Of a stretch of 64,000 nt of DNA, positions 11,463-22,000 are shown piece after piece. The notes under the pieces were generated by a model. The model made no database searches. It was not told where the DNA came from and saw only the letters and a program-made list of their open reading frames with translations. Positions within the stretch are counted from its first letter, which is position 1. Each line of letters opens with the position of its first letter. Both the position numbers and the translations under genes were made by a program. Source of the DNA: Acer yangbiense (lineage: Eukaryota; Streptophyta; Magnoliopsida; Sapindales; Sapindaceae); contig CM017765.1 of NCBI GenBank assembly GCA_008009225.1, positions 40,256,452 to 40,320,451 of the forward strand, given 5' to 3'.

Positions 11463-12054
11463 TGCCTCTGGATTTTTTGGGGGCTATGACGCTGTGTCCT
11501 CTGTTGTGTGATGTTTTGTGATTACTTTTGTTACTATTTTCTTTATTTTTATATTTCTGGATATTGTCTAGGGGTTTTTCAGCATATGATCGCTTGTGAT
11601 GCTTTTTCTCCTTAGGTCAGTCCAATTTCATAAAATAAAAAAAATAAAAACCATACTTTATATTATTTACATGTTAATTATTATACGTTAGCAATAAAAT
11701 AAAGACATTAAAACTTCAAAATGAAAATTACAATAACTTACTTTTAGAAAACTTACAATCACTTATTAATATTTCGATCGTTCAAATGGCTTTCATATCC
11801 ACCTAAAAATGATCCATCTAGTTTTGGGAATTACAAGTGTTTTTTTCAATAATTTTTCATACGGGGTCACTTATTCCAACCAGTTAGCATCCGATTAAAA
11901 TTTTTTACACTAATTCCAACCGGATGGAATTAGTGATCCTATACAAAAAATTCATGCAAGATCCCTCGTTAGAAAGTTAATATATATATATATAATTATA
12001 GAGGCGAAGCTAGTATTTTAGTTATGGGGGTGGGGGGTTGGGGGGTGTGGAATA
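11463..12054. other. Intergenic DNA, no gene
   Basis: A string around 11860-11940 (TTCCAACC...GGATGGAATTAGTGATCC) resembles 13890-14050 and is probably a relic of the same palindromic repeat. A G-rich run lies at 12026-12049. No coding sequence is recognised. Confidence 0.4.
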
Positions 12055-12920
12055 AAACTATTTATCAAGTTTCATTGGTTGTTTTGCGATTAAGCTTAAA
12101 TTTCATTCACCTTTATATACCGAGTTTTTAGGTGTTATAAATTTATAATATATGTTGAGGAAGTAATAACAAGAAGTTGAAATTATCCACTACAGTCTTA
12201 TAGATGGTTATGAATGACTAAGTTACAAATTTTATTAATCGGTTTTATGTTTCTTTGATACTTTTTGGGTGTTTAGATCAACCTTCTCTTGTATTTTTAT
12301 TCTCGGTAAAAATATATATTTTATACTAGTTTCATAAATAAGATTTTCCAAAAAATAAAATTATCAAGTTAACAAAAAATAGGTATTAAATATTCAAATT
12401 TAGTTTTCATTAAAAAACCAAATGTAATATATAAATGTAATGGTAAAAAAATAAACTAAAATTAACAATAAATAAAAAATAAATAAAAACTATTTATCAA
12501 GTTTCATTGGTTGTTTTGCGATTGAACTTAAATTTCATTCACCTTTATATACCGAGTTTTTAGGTGTTATAAATTTATAATATATGTTGAGGAAGTAATA
12601 ACAAGAAGTTAAAATTATCCGCTATAGTCTTATAGATGGTTATGAATGATTAAGTTACGAATTTTATTGACCGATTTTCTATTTCTTTGATACTTTTTGG
12701 GTGTTTATATCAACCTTATTTTGTATTTTTATTCCCGGTAAAAAAATATATTTTATACTAGTTTTATAAATAAGATTTTCCAAAAAAAAAAAAAATTATC
12801 AAGTTAACAAAAAATAGATATTAAATATTCAAATTTAATTTTCATTAAAAAACCAAATGTAATATATAAATGTAATGGTTAAAAAAAAAAAAAAACTAAA
12901 ATTAACAATAATAAAAAAAA
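12055..12920. repeat. Tandem duplication, 2 x ~431 bp
   Basis: The block from AAAACTATTTATCAAG (12055) to about 12485 is repeated almost base for base from 12486 to about 12920, including ACCTTTATATACCGAG, TGTTGAGGAAGTAATAAC and TTGATACTTTTTGGGTG. Only scattered substitutions and A-run length changes separate the two units. It is non-coding. Confidence 0.92.
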
Positions 12921-13649
12921 TTAATTTAGTGCTTGTTTGGTTGAGCTTTATACTGATATACTACAAGTAAATCTTTTACCAATAGATGTTTTTCAAAAGT
13001 CCAACCAAACAAGCTCTTAATAAAAATGTTCAAAATGACATTATACCATCGATAAAGTCAAATAACAATTTATTTATTTTTGAAGTATTAAAATAACTAT
13101 CACAATAGGATTACCGGCTGTGGGACCTTCCAAGATCAAACAACACATATGTGGTTCGGATATCTACTCCCATAAACCGAGACGAAAACGTCTTACACAC
13201 GTTTGTAAAATGTGTATGGTGGAATTTGAACCCCTCACCACTAATGTGGAAGGAAATTACACTATCATCTATGTTAAGAGGCAATGTGTGTCAAATAACA
13301 ATTATTCACATGTTTTTCTTATAATTTAAATTTATCATTACACTTATCAAGCAAAATTAACTTATAATAGCAACCAACAAATTTAAATAAATTAATTGAA
13401 ATAAAAAATATATAATTTTATTAGGGATGGAGGAAATAAATAAAATTAGTTGGGATTGGGTAATAAATAAAATTAACTAAAACCTATTTTTATGGAATAG
13501 ATGAAATAATTGTATCTATATTTTTTATATTAAAATAATGGGAGGGGTCAAGGGGTTATAATTGTATGCATTATACATATCATTATATTATATACACGAG
13601 GAAGTTAACCCCTTACATTCGCATATATATATATATATATATATATACA
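12921..13649. other. Intergenic DNA with a possible SINE relic
   Basis: No gene. On the minus strand, about 13245-13215, a degenerate B-box-like GGGGTTCAAATTCC lies in a GC-richer block (13110-13280), perhaps a SINE relic. A TA run occupies about 13623-13647. Confidence 0.35.
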
Positions 13650-13827
13650 TATTTTTTATTATTAGTTCATCCTGACAATAAATATATCAGGACGAAGAAT
13701 GTTGATCACTAGATTTATATACTTTGACTCAAAGTGTATGCACTTGTCAAAACTTCTTTATAATCCGTGGTCCACATTCTTCCTCCTGATATATTTATTG
13801 TCAGAACGAACTGACAATAGAAAGACT
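13650..13827. mobile_element. Hairpin MITE in a TA microsatellite, copy a
   Basis: A near-palindromic ~178-bp element; the right end is CTGACAATAGAAAGACT and the left end is its decayed complement. The arms contain CCTGACAATAAATATATCAGG, which itself folds back. The central non-palindromic part is ACTTTGACTCAAAGTGTATG. TA runs abut both sides. Relatives lie at 16657, 52792 and 63371. The size, hairpin and TA-repeat target resemble the Micron MITEs described from rice. Confidence 0.8.
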
Positions 13828-14650
13828 GTGTGTATATATATATATATATATATTATCAAGTGTAGGATCTTGTATGGATTTTCATACATGATCATTAATT
13901 CCAACCGGTTGGAATTAGTGATTTCGCACTTAAAAGGTAATTTACATTAAAATAATATTTGTTAAAATTTAGTTATATTAAAGAAGAAGAATTAGTGATC
14001 CCGCACGATAAAAGTAATTTATATTAAAAGGTAACCCCGTATGAAAAATTTACAAGTAATTAAAAAGGTTATTAAAATAATATTTATTAAAATTTAGTTG
14101 AAGAATAAAATTATATAAAATAATTTATTGAAGAAAGTAAAAATTTATAATGAAAACATAAATTATTTGAAGATATAAATAGAAATATAGATAGAGTTAG
14201 ATATAAGGATAGAGAATATGATTGGAGTAAAAAACTTTTAGAGATGAAATCTGTGAAAAATATTCTCTTTTGAAACTTTATTTTAAAGATAGAGATAGAG
14301 ATAGAGTTTCCATTGGAGATGCTCTAAAACATGATGAGACAAACTAGACTACATAAGTGAGCATGACTAGGCTAAATAAGCATGACGTGTTATTTTTTTT
14401 ATTTTTAAAATAATTAATGAGAAAATGTTATTTTAATGAGAAAGTGTTAGTAGTACATTGTGTACTCTCAATTTTTTTTTTTTTTTGATGTTACAACAAC
14501 TGTCGGGATCAGCGAGATTAGACTCCAAAGCACGGTCCGGAACACTGCTCCCACTATCGGGGAGAGAGCACCCACATTGATATAATGTATTATATTGTAC
14601 TATATTATATTAGTTTTATACAATCTAAAAATGGTTGGCACATTTATAAT
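13828..14650. other. Intergenic DNA with a 20-bp palindrome and a duplicated flank
   Basis: Contains a perfect 20-bp palindrome at 13897-13916 (AATTCCAACCGGTTGGAATT). A Tourist-like terminus (CATTGGAGATGCTCTAA) lies at about 14310-14327. A block at 14335-14440 recurs at 18064-18170. No gene is seen. Confidence 0.45.
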
Positions 14651-15587
14651 CGACTAGACTCATACAAGTAATGTTACTCATAAATAACTCATGTTTTAAT
14701 TGTGGAACTAGAAGGAAAAATAGAAATTTTAATAAAGTGAGGTGGGTTGTATCGGATGGTCCCTCCAATTACTTGCTTCAGAAGTTAGTATTTTTTTTTC
14801 CCACTATTTAAAAAAGTTATCCTATTAGTACTCAAAACTTTATTTTTCGAAAAAAATGAAAATCAGTTTTCTACTATTTCTCTGTCCTAAAATCAAAATT
14901 TACTTTACATATTTTCTTTTTGATTTTGATTTATATTTTATCTCAAATCAAATACCGGAGTCGATCTCAAATACTCAAATATATATGCTTGTCAATGTAA
15001 ACGTATTTCTTAAATGAAGCTCGGCACGCATTATGAATGTAAAATTGAAATAAATTTATTTTTTTAATATATTAATACATAACTTATTCCATAATAAAGA
15101 GTAGAGAGGTTTAAAATTTTAAATCAATTGTATCTTAAATTTTAGATGTTAATAAATATCTTTATTATTAGTAGATCAAAATCAAATTTAAGAATAGAGA
15201 GATCCAAGTCGATAAATGCGATAAATGCACACTTACTCATGAACTGTATTTATGTTAGATTTTAGGGGATCTAAATGTATTTACCTTTACATATTGAAAA
15301 CTAAATATTGCCCCAAATTTCAAAATAAGCTGCAGCGAGCCGGTTGCTTTTACTCATATAATAAGTCAATCATGTATTGTCTTTTCGTGTATCTATTCCG
15401 GCATTTCAACTTGATTTGATTGATTGTCTGATGTGAGAATCTCATCATTATTGTCTTCTTTTTTTTATAAATTTATTTATTTACGAATTATCAATAAATG
15501 TTCCTCTTCCATGATTAAATTTAAATCAAATAAATACGAAGGGTTATTATTATTATTATTATACTCCATGTACGGTGATAACTCTAA
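14651..15587 (+). repeat. Dispersed non-coding repeat unit, copy C
   Basis: Begins GTAATGTTACTCATAAATAA and follows the same block order as copies A and B, ending with GATTGTCTGATGTGAGAATC and CCATGTACGGTGATAA. It continues beyond the nested MITE cluster at 18044-18170. Confidence 0.7.
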
Positions 15588-16561
15588 GGGTTGATTGCAC
15601 TAACTTACCCTTACTTTATTAGATTTAGCAAAATTCAAAAATGTATCATAAATTAACACAAACAACCCATTGTCATCAAGTCAATCTGTTAACTTTAACG
15701 GTTGATTAACATTGACATATGAAAAACCAAATATACCCTTGTCATTTCATCCCAAACATAAAATATTTTTAATTAAAAATTGATAAAAAAAAAAAAAAAA
15801 AAAAGATAATATATTGGCCGTCTACGGAAACATCATCAATTCGTGAAAGAGTCTCCTCTACGAACTGTAGGAGGTCGATCTCCAATATCGGCAACGGTCT
15901 TTTCCGGTAAGTAGGAGATCATCAAAGATCTATTGTTTCCTTTGACGGTGGAGCTCCACCGTCGGTAGATTATTATTATTATTTTTTAAATAATTTGTTT
16001 TTTACAATTTTAATTAAAAAATATTTTATGTTTGAGATGATGTGGTAAGGGTATATTTGGCTTTTCAAGGGTCAAATTTAGTCAACCGTTAAAGTTAACG
16101 GATTGACTTGATGGTATGGGTGTTTATGTTAATTTAGGGCATCTTTTTTAAATCTTGCTAAATCCAATAAAGTAAGGTCATCTCCAATGCAATACTATGT
16201 TAGTGTAAAAACACTATCTTATGCCATGTTTGGTTGGGTGGAATGAAATGGAAAGAAAACAATTCCTAATATCTGGTTTGTTAAAATGTAATAGAATGTG
16301 GATTCCACCATTTTGGTGGAATGGGCATTCCATCCAAAAACCAATGGAATGCCTATTCCAATCCAAACCAAAATTAGTTTTCCATAAATACCCTCATATG
16401 TCCCAACTCTATTCCAAAAATACCCTCCTTTCTAAAAATAATATATTATATAATAATATCCTCCTTTCCAAATATATATAATATAATATATATATGTATT
16501 ATATATTATATTATATATATAATATAATATATTATTAATGTATTCTATATTATATAACACA

Positions 16562-16602
<41 letters not shown>

Positions 16603-16656
16603 ATTAATATTATTATATTATATATAAATATATAATAATATTTATATTATATTATT

Positions 16657-16834
16657 AGTCTTTCAATTGTCAGTTCAACCTGACAATAAATATATCAGGA
16701 CGAAGAATGTGGACCACAGATTATGGAGAAGTTTTGACAAGTGCATATACTTTGAGTCAACGTATGTAAATCTAGTGGTCCACATTCTTCGTCTTTATAT
16801 ATTTATTGTCAAGACGAACTGATAATAAAAAATC
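16657..16834. mobile_element. Hairpin MITE in a TA microsatellite, copy b (innermost of the nest)
   Basis: The left end is AGTCTTTCAATTGTCAG and the right end is its complement with changes. The core is inverted relative to copies a and c (GGAGAAGTTTTGACAAGTGC precedes TACTTTGAGTCAACG). TA-rich DNA borders it on both sides. Confidence 0.82.
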
Positions 16835-16919
16835 TGATTATATATATTATTATGTAATATATATATTTATATATTATATTATAATAATAATATATATATA
16901 TATAATAATATATATAATA

Positions 16920-16925
<6 letters not shown>

Positions 16926-16989
<64 letters not shown>
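16926..16989. repeat. (TA)n microsatellite
   Basis: More than 30 TA units within the nested Harbinger-type element. Confidence 0.95.
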
Positions 16990-16993
<4 letters not shown>

Positions 16994-18063
16994 TTTATAT
17001 TATATATATTATTATGTAATATAGATATTTATATATTATATTATGATAATATATATTATATTATATATAAATATATATTAAAACATGTATAATAATATTT
17101 ATATTATTATGTAATAATATATATATATTAATATAATATAATATAATATAATATATTATATTTTATTACTATTATTATCCATAAAATATAATGTTATTAT
17201 AAATATTTTGTAATTAGGGGTATTTTGGTCAAAATACAGTTAACTCCATTCCATTCAGTTGTTAACCAAACAAAATAATACCGATTCAGAGACTAATTCT
17301 AAAGTTCCAACCAAACAAAAAACTTAGTTTTCTTTTCCTTTCCTTTCCATTTCCATTCCCATTTTCATTCCCATTCTCATTACCATTCCGATTACCATTC
17401 CACCATGGTAAACAAACGTGACCTTAGTGTAAAGAGTTGCTCCAATGCAACACTATATTCCAAATTCCAAGATAAATTTAGTGTTGTTGTGAATAGTGCT
17501 CCACTTAATTTAGTGGAGCACTATTCACACCAACACTATTTTTTTTTATTTATTAAAATGTCAAATCAACACTAAATTGTTTTATTACAATTCCTAATTT
17601 AACCCTCCCACACTTATTTATAATAATATTTATTTGAAAAATTATACCGTTGGAAATATCCCGTCTAGATTTTTAAAATGACACCAATATTAATATATAT
17701 ATTTAAATTATTATTTTTACTTATTAATTATGAATTTAATTAATGGTAAACTTTTATATTAACTTAATTTAGTGCAATTAAAGAAATGACAAAATACTTA
17801 TAAAAAATTAATTAATCAATTTTGTTTAACTTAATAGAAATTAATTAGTATTTTATAAAGTTTTATTGAGAGAATATTCTCGTAAAGATGCTCTTTTACA
17901 CTAAATTGGTGTTGGATGCATTGGAGTGGGAAAAAATTTAGTATAAGAATATTCTTACAATATTCTCTTTTTACACTATCTTAGTGTAATTTTTAGTGCT
18001 CTCCATTAGAGATGCTCTAATGATAAGTTAATGCAATTAACCCTAACTCTAATCTTCTTGTCT

Positions 18064-18327
18064 CGAACATGATTAGACAAACTAGACTACATAAGTGTGC
18101 ACGACTAGACTAATAAGCATGAAGTATTATTTTGTTAACAAATTATTTTTAATGAGAGTTTTTTTTTTAAATTAAAATAAGACTGTCAACTCTCGGTCCC
18201 CACATATATTTGTAAAATGCGATTGGACTCGAACCTCTGACCACCAGGTAAGTGTTATTTTAAGTAATAGATTATGTAATACAATTATTAAGCTTTAAAT
18301 CATGGTAGATGAGTAGTTAGCTTAAAA
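18064..18327. other. Continuation of the dispersed unit, no gene
   Basis: 18064-18170 duplicates 14335-14440. At about 18195-18235, on minus, GGTTCGAGTCC is a good B-box and may mark a SINE relic. No ORF is convincing. Confidence 0.4.
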
Positions 18328-18863
18328 TCTAGTAAGATTTCAAAAAGATGTCCTAAATTAACATAAACACCTCTTGATATCAAATCAATCTGTTAACTTT
18401 AGTAGCCTTGAAAAACCAAATATACCCTTGCTACATCATCTTAAACATAAAATATATTTTTCTAATTAAAATTGAAATATCAAAATTTTCTTAAAAAAAT
18501 AAGATAATCTACCAGAGGTGAAGCTCCACCTCTGAAGGAAACAAGAGATCTTTAACAATCTCCTACTTATCGACCTCTTGCAGTTCGTAGAGGAGGCTCC
18601 TCTGCGAATTGAGGATGTTTCTACAAACGGCCGATATATTATCTTTTTTTTTTAAGAAAATTTATTTTTCAATTTTTAATGCAAAATATTTTATATTTGG
18701 GATGATGTGGCAGAGGTATATTTGGTTTTCCATAGGTCAAGGTTAGTCAACCGTTAAAGTTAACGGATTGATTTGATGGCAAGGAGTGTTTGTGTTAATT
18801 TAGGGCATCTTTTTGAAATATGCTAGGTCCTAAAAAGTAAGGGTATGTTAGTGTAATTAACCC
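18328..18863. mobile_element. Mutator-like MITE copy 2, upstream of the RDR gene
   Basis: Aligns with 15588-18043 (nest removed) and 33385-34011. The right end TTAGTGTAATTAACCC is present; the outer ~40 bp of the left end are missing. The core is inverted relative to copy 1 and carries its own hairpin at 18513-18534 (CAGAGGTG...CACCTCTG). It ends 182 bp before the start codon of the polymerase gene, so it forms part of the likely promoter. Confidence 0.82.
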
Positions 18864-18956
18864 TAATTTATTTATACAAACATTTGAATATACATTTCTA
18901 CGTACCATTGGGAAAATAGCTGACACTTGGCGGTGTCGGCTCTTCTTCTTCAGTTC

Positions 18957-18966
18957 TACTTTAAAT
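18957..18966 (+). promoter_or_regulatory. Candidate TATA box of the RDR gene
   Basis: CTTTAAATAG lies about 80 bp upstream of the start codon at 19046, a plausible distance for a plant TATA box with a short 5' leader. This is inference from position and composition only. Confidence 0.35.
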
Positions 18967-19045
18967 AGCGGGAAATCAAATGAGAAGTAATAAAATTTTA
19001 AAATATTTCTTACACACACCACACCACCGATCATCTCTCTCATCA

Positions 19046-22000
19046 ATGGAAACTCAACCATCAATTGCAATGACCGAGTCTCCTACACAACAACAAGTCT
19101 CTCTCCCGCATTCTGTAGAACATCTTATGAGCAAAATCTGTGTGGAGCAGAGCCAACCACCGCCGGACCCCTCAGCTCGACGCATGCTCGCTTCGCTCGG
19201 CGAGGAATCAGCTCTGGAAATCCTGCGCTCAATAGCCAAATCGAAAATTCGACATACTTTTAGCGGATTCATCACACACATGGTCAAAAATCTCAACAAC
19301 AATGGGTCTCCACTGAAACGAGTATGTCTCTCTCCTTCACAGCAAAATAGGAGCCCCGTCACCACCGTTCGTCTCATGAACTCTCCTCAAGGTTCTTTCA
19401 CTTGTTATTATTTTGCTCTTTAAATTTTGTCTAATCAAGTTGATTGTGATTTCAGTGTTGACTGTTGATCGTTTTTGTAGGCACAGATGAAGCCGTGAAT
19501 AGCTCCCAACAGAGAGGCTCGTCGTCGTCGAGTTTGAATCCGCGTGCTGCAACAACAATGCGCACATCTATACCTCAGTATGTGGCACTGGGAGAACTGG
19601 ATTTTCGCAAGGCTTTTCTAATTCTGAGTTACATTGGCGAGTAAGTTTGCTTTACTTAATCAGCAACTGTTTTTGGTTAATTCGTTCGTTGTCAAATGTT
19701 TTGGTTTTTGTTATATCTCTTTAGAAAGAGTCTGGAGGAAGTGACAACGGCTGATGAAATTCGGAGACTTAAAGATTTACACATGCATCGATTTGAGGCA
19801 GAAGTGTGGAAGGCCTTTGGTGTAAATTACATCAAAACAGAAGACCGACGAAGGGTTTGTTTCATATTTTGATTAATGTTTCTAATTGTGCATTGTTAAA
19901 AGCTGAATTTTTAAAGCAACAATGGAGGTTGTAACTTGTAAATTGTAATTGGACCTCTACAAGCTTTTGCGCTGAACTCTAACTTAACATGGTATTGAGG
20001 CCTAATTAAGTAAGTGGAAGGATTAATGTCCAAATCCTGAAAATATCATTTTATAATTAAATTTTAATCACAACAAAATAGAAAAACGGGTCTAGTTTTA
20101 TGGCAATTTAACAGATTTTGCTGTTGGAATTTACTTTGCCTGATTAACTTGTTCTTTTCTTTTGCAGTTGCTTGACTGGGATTCTGGAAAAACACATATA
20201 TATCATTGTCATGTTTTCCCAGATGGGAGTTATACATTCAAGGTTTGTATGTCTCCTTGGTTATGTACTTTCATATATAGAGTCGTGAACATCGGATACT
20301 ATCACGATGAAGAAATAGCGTGAATCTACTAAAAATAGAAATGAAACTCAATTTGGTGGCTGATAGGTTGATAAAGCCAATTATAATGTTTATTCTAGGC
20401 TGTTATTGCATAAGGTGGACAGCAACAATGTTAAGCTGAATTTTGATAGTCAAATGTGATATTTATGTTTGCCTACTAGGAGTTAATTATAAATTATAAC
20501 AGAAGACTATTGACTCTGACTGTGCTATATGGAATTTTTCCAATTAGAGGTTTTACAATTAAGATACATCTATTTCAGTTCAGTAATGGTTTTATTCCTT
20601 GTGTAACGCGTTAGTAGGCTATTTTTCATTTTAAAAAAAACGTCAATACTTGCAGAAGATGAACTGGTATCACTCTAATCTCAATTCTTTGTTGTGATTA
20701 GTTTATATGTAATCTTTAAAAAAGAATATCTCTAGATCTCAACGTTTATTCTATTACTGCTATTGGTGAACATAATTCTTTTTAACATCTATCACCCTTT
20801 TCTTTAAAATGAAGTATACCAGTATAATATTATTTCCTTTTTTCCCTGGTTTCAGGGTCCGTTCCTAACCCACACAAAAACTCACTTACAAAGAGAATTG
20901 GGAGATGACAATGTCTTGATGGTCAAGTTTGCAGAAGAGGTGACGGACCAGAGAAGTTCTGATTATGCTAAGTACAGTAAAATTGCAAGAGAAGGTATCC
21001 TTGTCGGTTTACGCCGTTACCACTTTTTTGGTGAGTCTTTTTTTATGCAATTAATGCTGAATCTTTAGTTGTAATCATTACATTTTTCCTTAAAATAATC
21101 TGCCTTTTTTTTTTTTCAGTTTTTATTTGTAAGACTCCATGAATAATCACCTTCCTGTTCTCAATATCTTTATTGATCAGTGTTTAAAGATGGAGGGAAA
21201 GAAGAAAAGAGAAAGGACCCAACTAGTTCCTCAGTCAAATGTTATTTTGTTCGAACAGAGTCTGATGCATCCATTGATATGGGCCAACATTATATTTTGT
21301 CTGGAAAAAGGGTCCACGAAGCTAGATCAATGTTTATGCATGCACACACTGTTTCTAGTGTGGCCAACTATATGTCTCGGTAATAATACAAATTTCTTTT
21401 TAAAAGCCACATATAAGCATGCTTTCTTTTTATAAATTGAATTTATTATTCTTTGTTTGGAAATCAGGATGTCACTTATTTTGTCCAAGACCATGAAGTT
21501 GGATGTTGATTTAGCACATGTAAATATTGAGAGGATAGATGATATACCTTGTCGTGTATGATCCATATCTATGCTTCCCAATTAAATATTTTCCTTTCTT
21601 TAGTTAGCCAAGTATTTTGTGGTCCATTTGATGACTCAATCGCAAAACTTGTCTTTTTCTTTCTACCAATTGCAGGATAGCAATGGAAATATTGTCTATC
21701 GAGATGGCAAACCTTTAATACATACAGATGGAACTGGTTTTATATCAGAGGATTTAGCTCTGAAATGCCCTAAAAATGTGTTGAAGGGGAAGTGCTCGAA
21801 TGATGACAACATTGAGGTTTGTGTTCTTGAGCATGCAGTATAGTTTATTTGTCTTACATGGTTAGAGATCCCGCATGTGAAGCTCAAGAAGATGGGATGA
21901 ATACTACATTGAAAAAACATATAGCAAGAGAAAGATATGTTTACTTATGAATGTCACAACCAAATAGACTAGTCTTTTGGATTGTCAGGCTAAAAAAATC

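Larger units (their letters stand above)
16222..17423. mobile_element. PIF/Harbinger-type MITE nested in the Tourist-like MITE
   Basis: TSD TTA at 16219-16221 and 17424-17426. The left end is TGCCATGTTTGGTTGGGTGG and the right end, on minus, is GGTCACGTTTGTTTACCATG. The sub-ends are GGAATG-rich on the left and CATTCC-rich on the right. The interior is TA-rich with very long TA runs (16564-16597, about 16926-16989) and contains the hairpin MITE at 16657-16834. Confidence 0.82.
16176..18017. mobile_element. Tourist-like (PIF/Harbinger) MITE inside the Mutator-like MITE
   Basis: TSD TAA at 16173-16175 and 18018-18020. The ends are GGTCATCTCCAATGC and, from the right on minus, GAGCATCTCTAATGG. 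AGTGTAAAAACACTATCTTA near the left is mirrored near the right. It is itself split by the element at 16222-17423. No ORF. Confidence 0.85.
15588..18043. mobile_element. Mutator-like MITE copy 1 (outer shell of a four-level nest)
   Basis: The left part is 15588-16175 and the right tip is 18021-18043. Removing the inner Tourist-like insertion rejoins ...AATAAAGTAA with TGATAAGTTAATGCAATTAACCC, which is the complement of the left end GGGTTGATTGCACTAACTTA. A perfect 9-bp target-site duplication TAACTCTAA flanks it at 15579-15587 and 18044-18052, the Mutator superfamily signature. The long inverted repeats include CCGTTAAAGTTAACGG. The core holds a 20-bp palindrome at 15944-15963. It encodes no transposase. 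Other copies lie at 18328-18863 and 33385-34011. Confidence 0.9.

Noticed and set aside
12055..12920. Possible LTR pair because two ~430-bp units are direct repeats
   Set aside because: The units abut with no internal region, no TG...CA ends and no 5-bp duplication.
16806..17024. A 72-residue Ile-Tyr ORF
   Set aside because: It reads a TA microsatellite.
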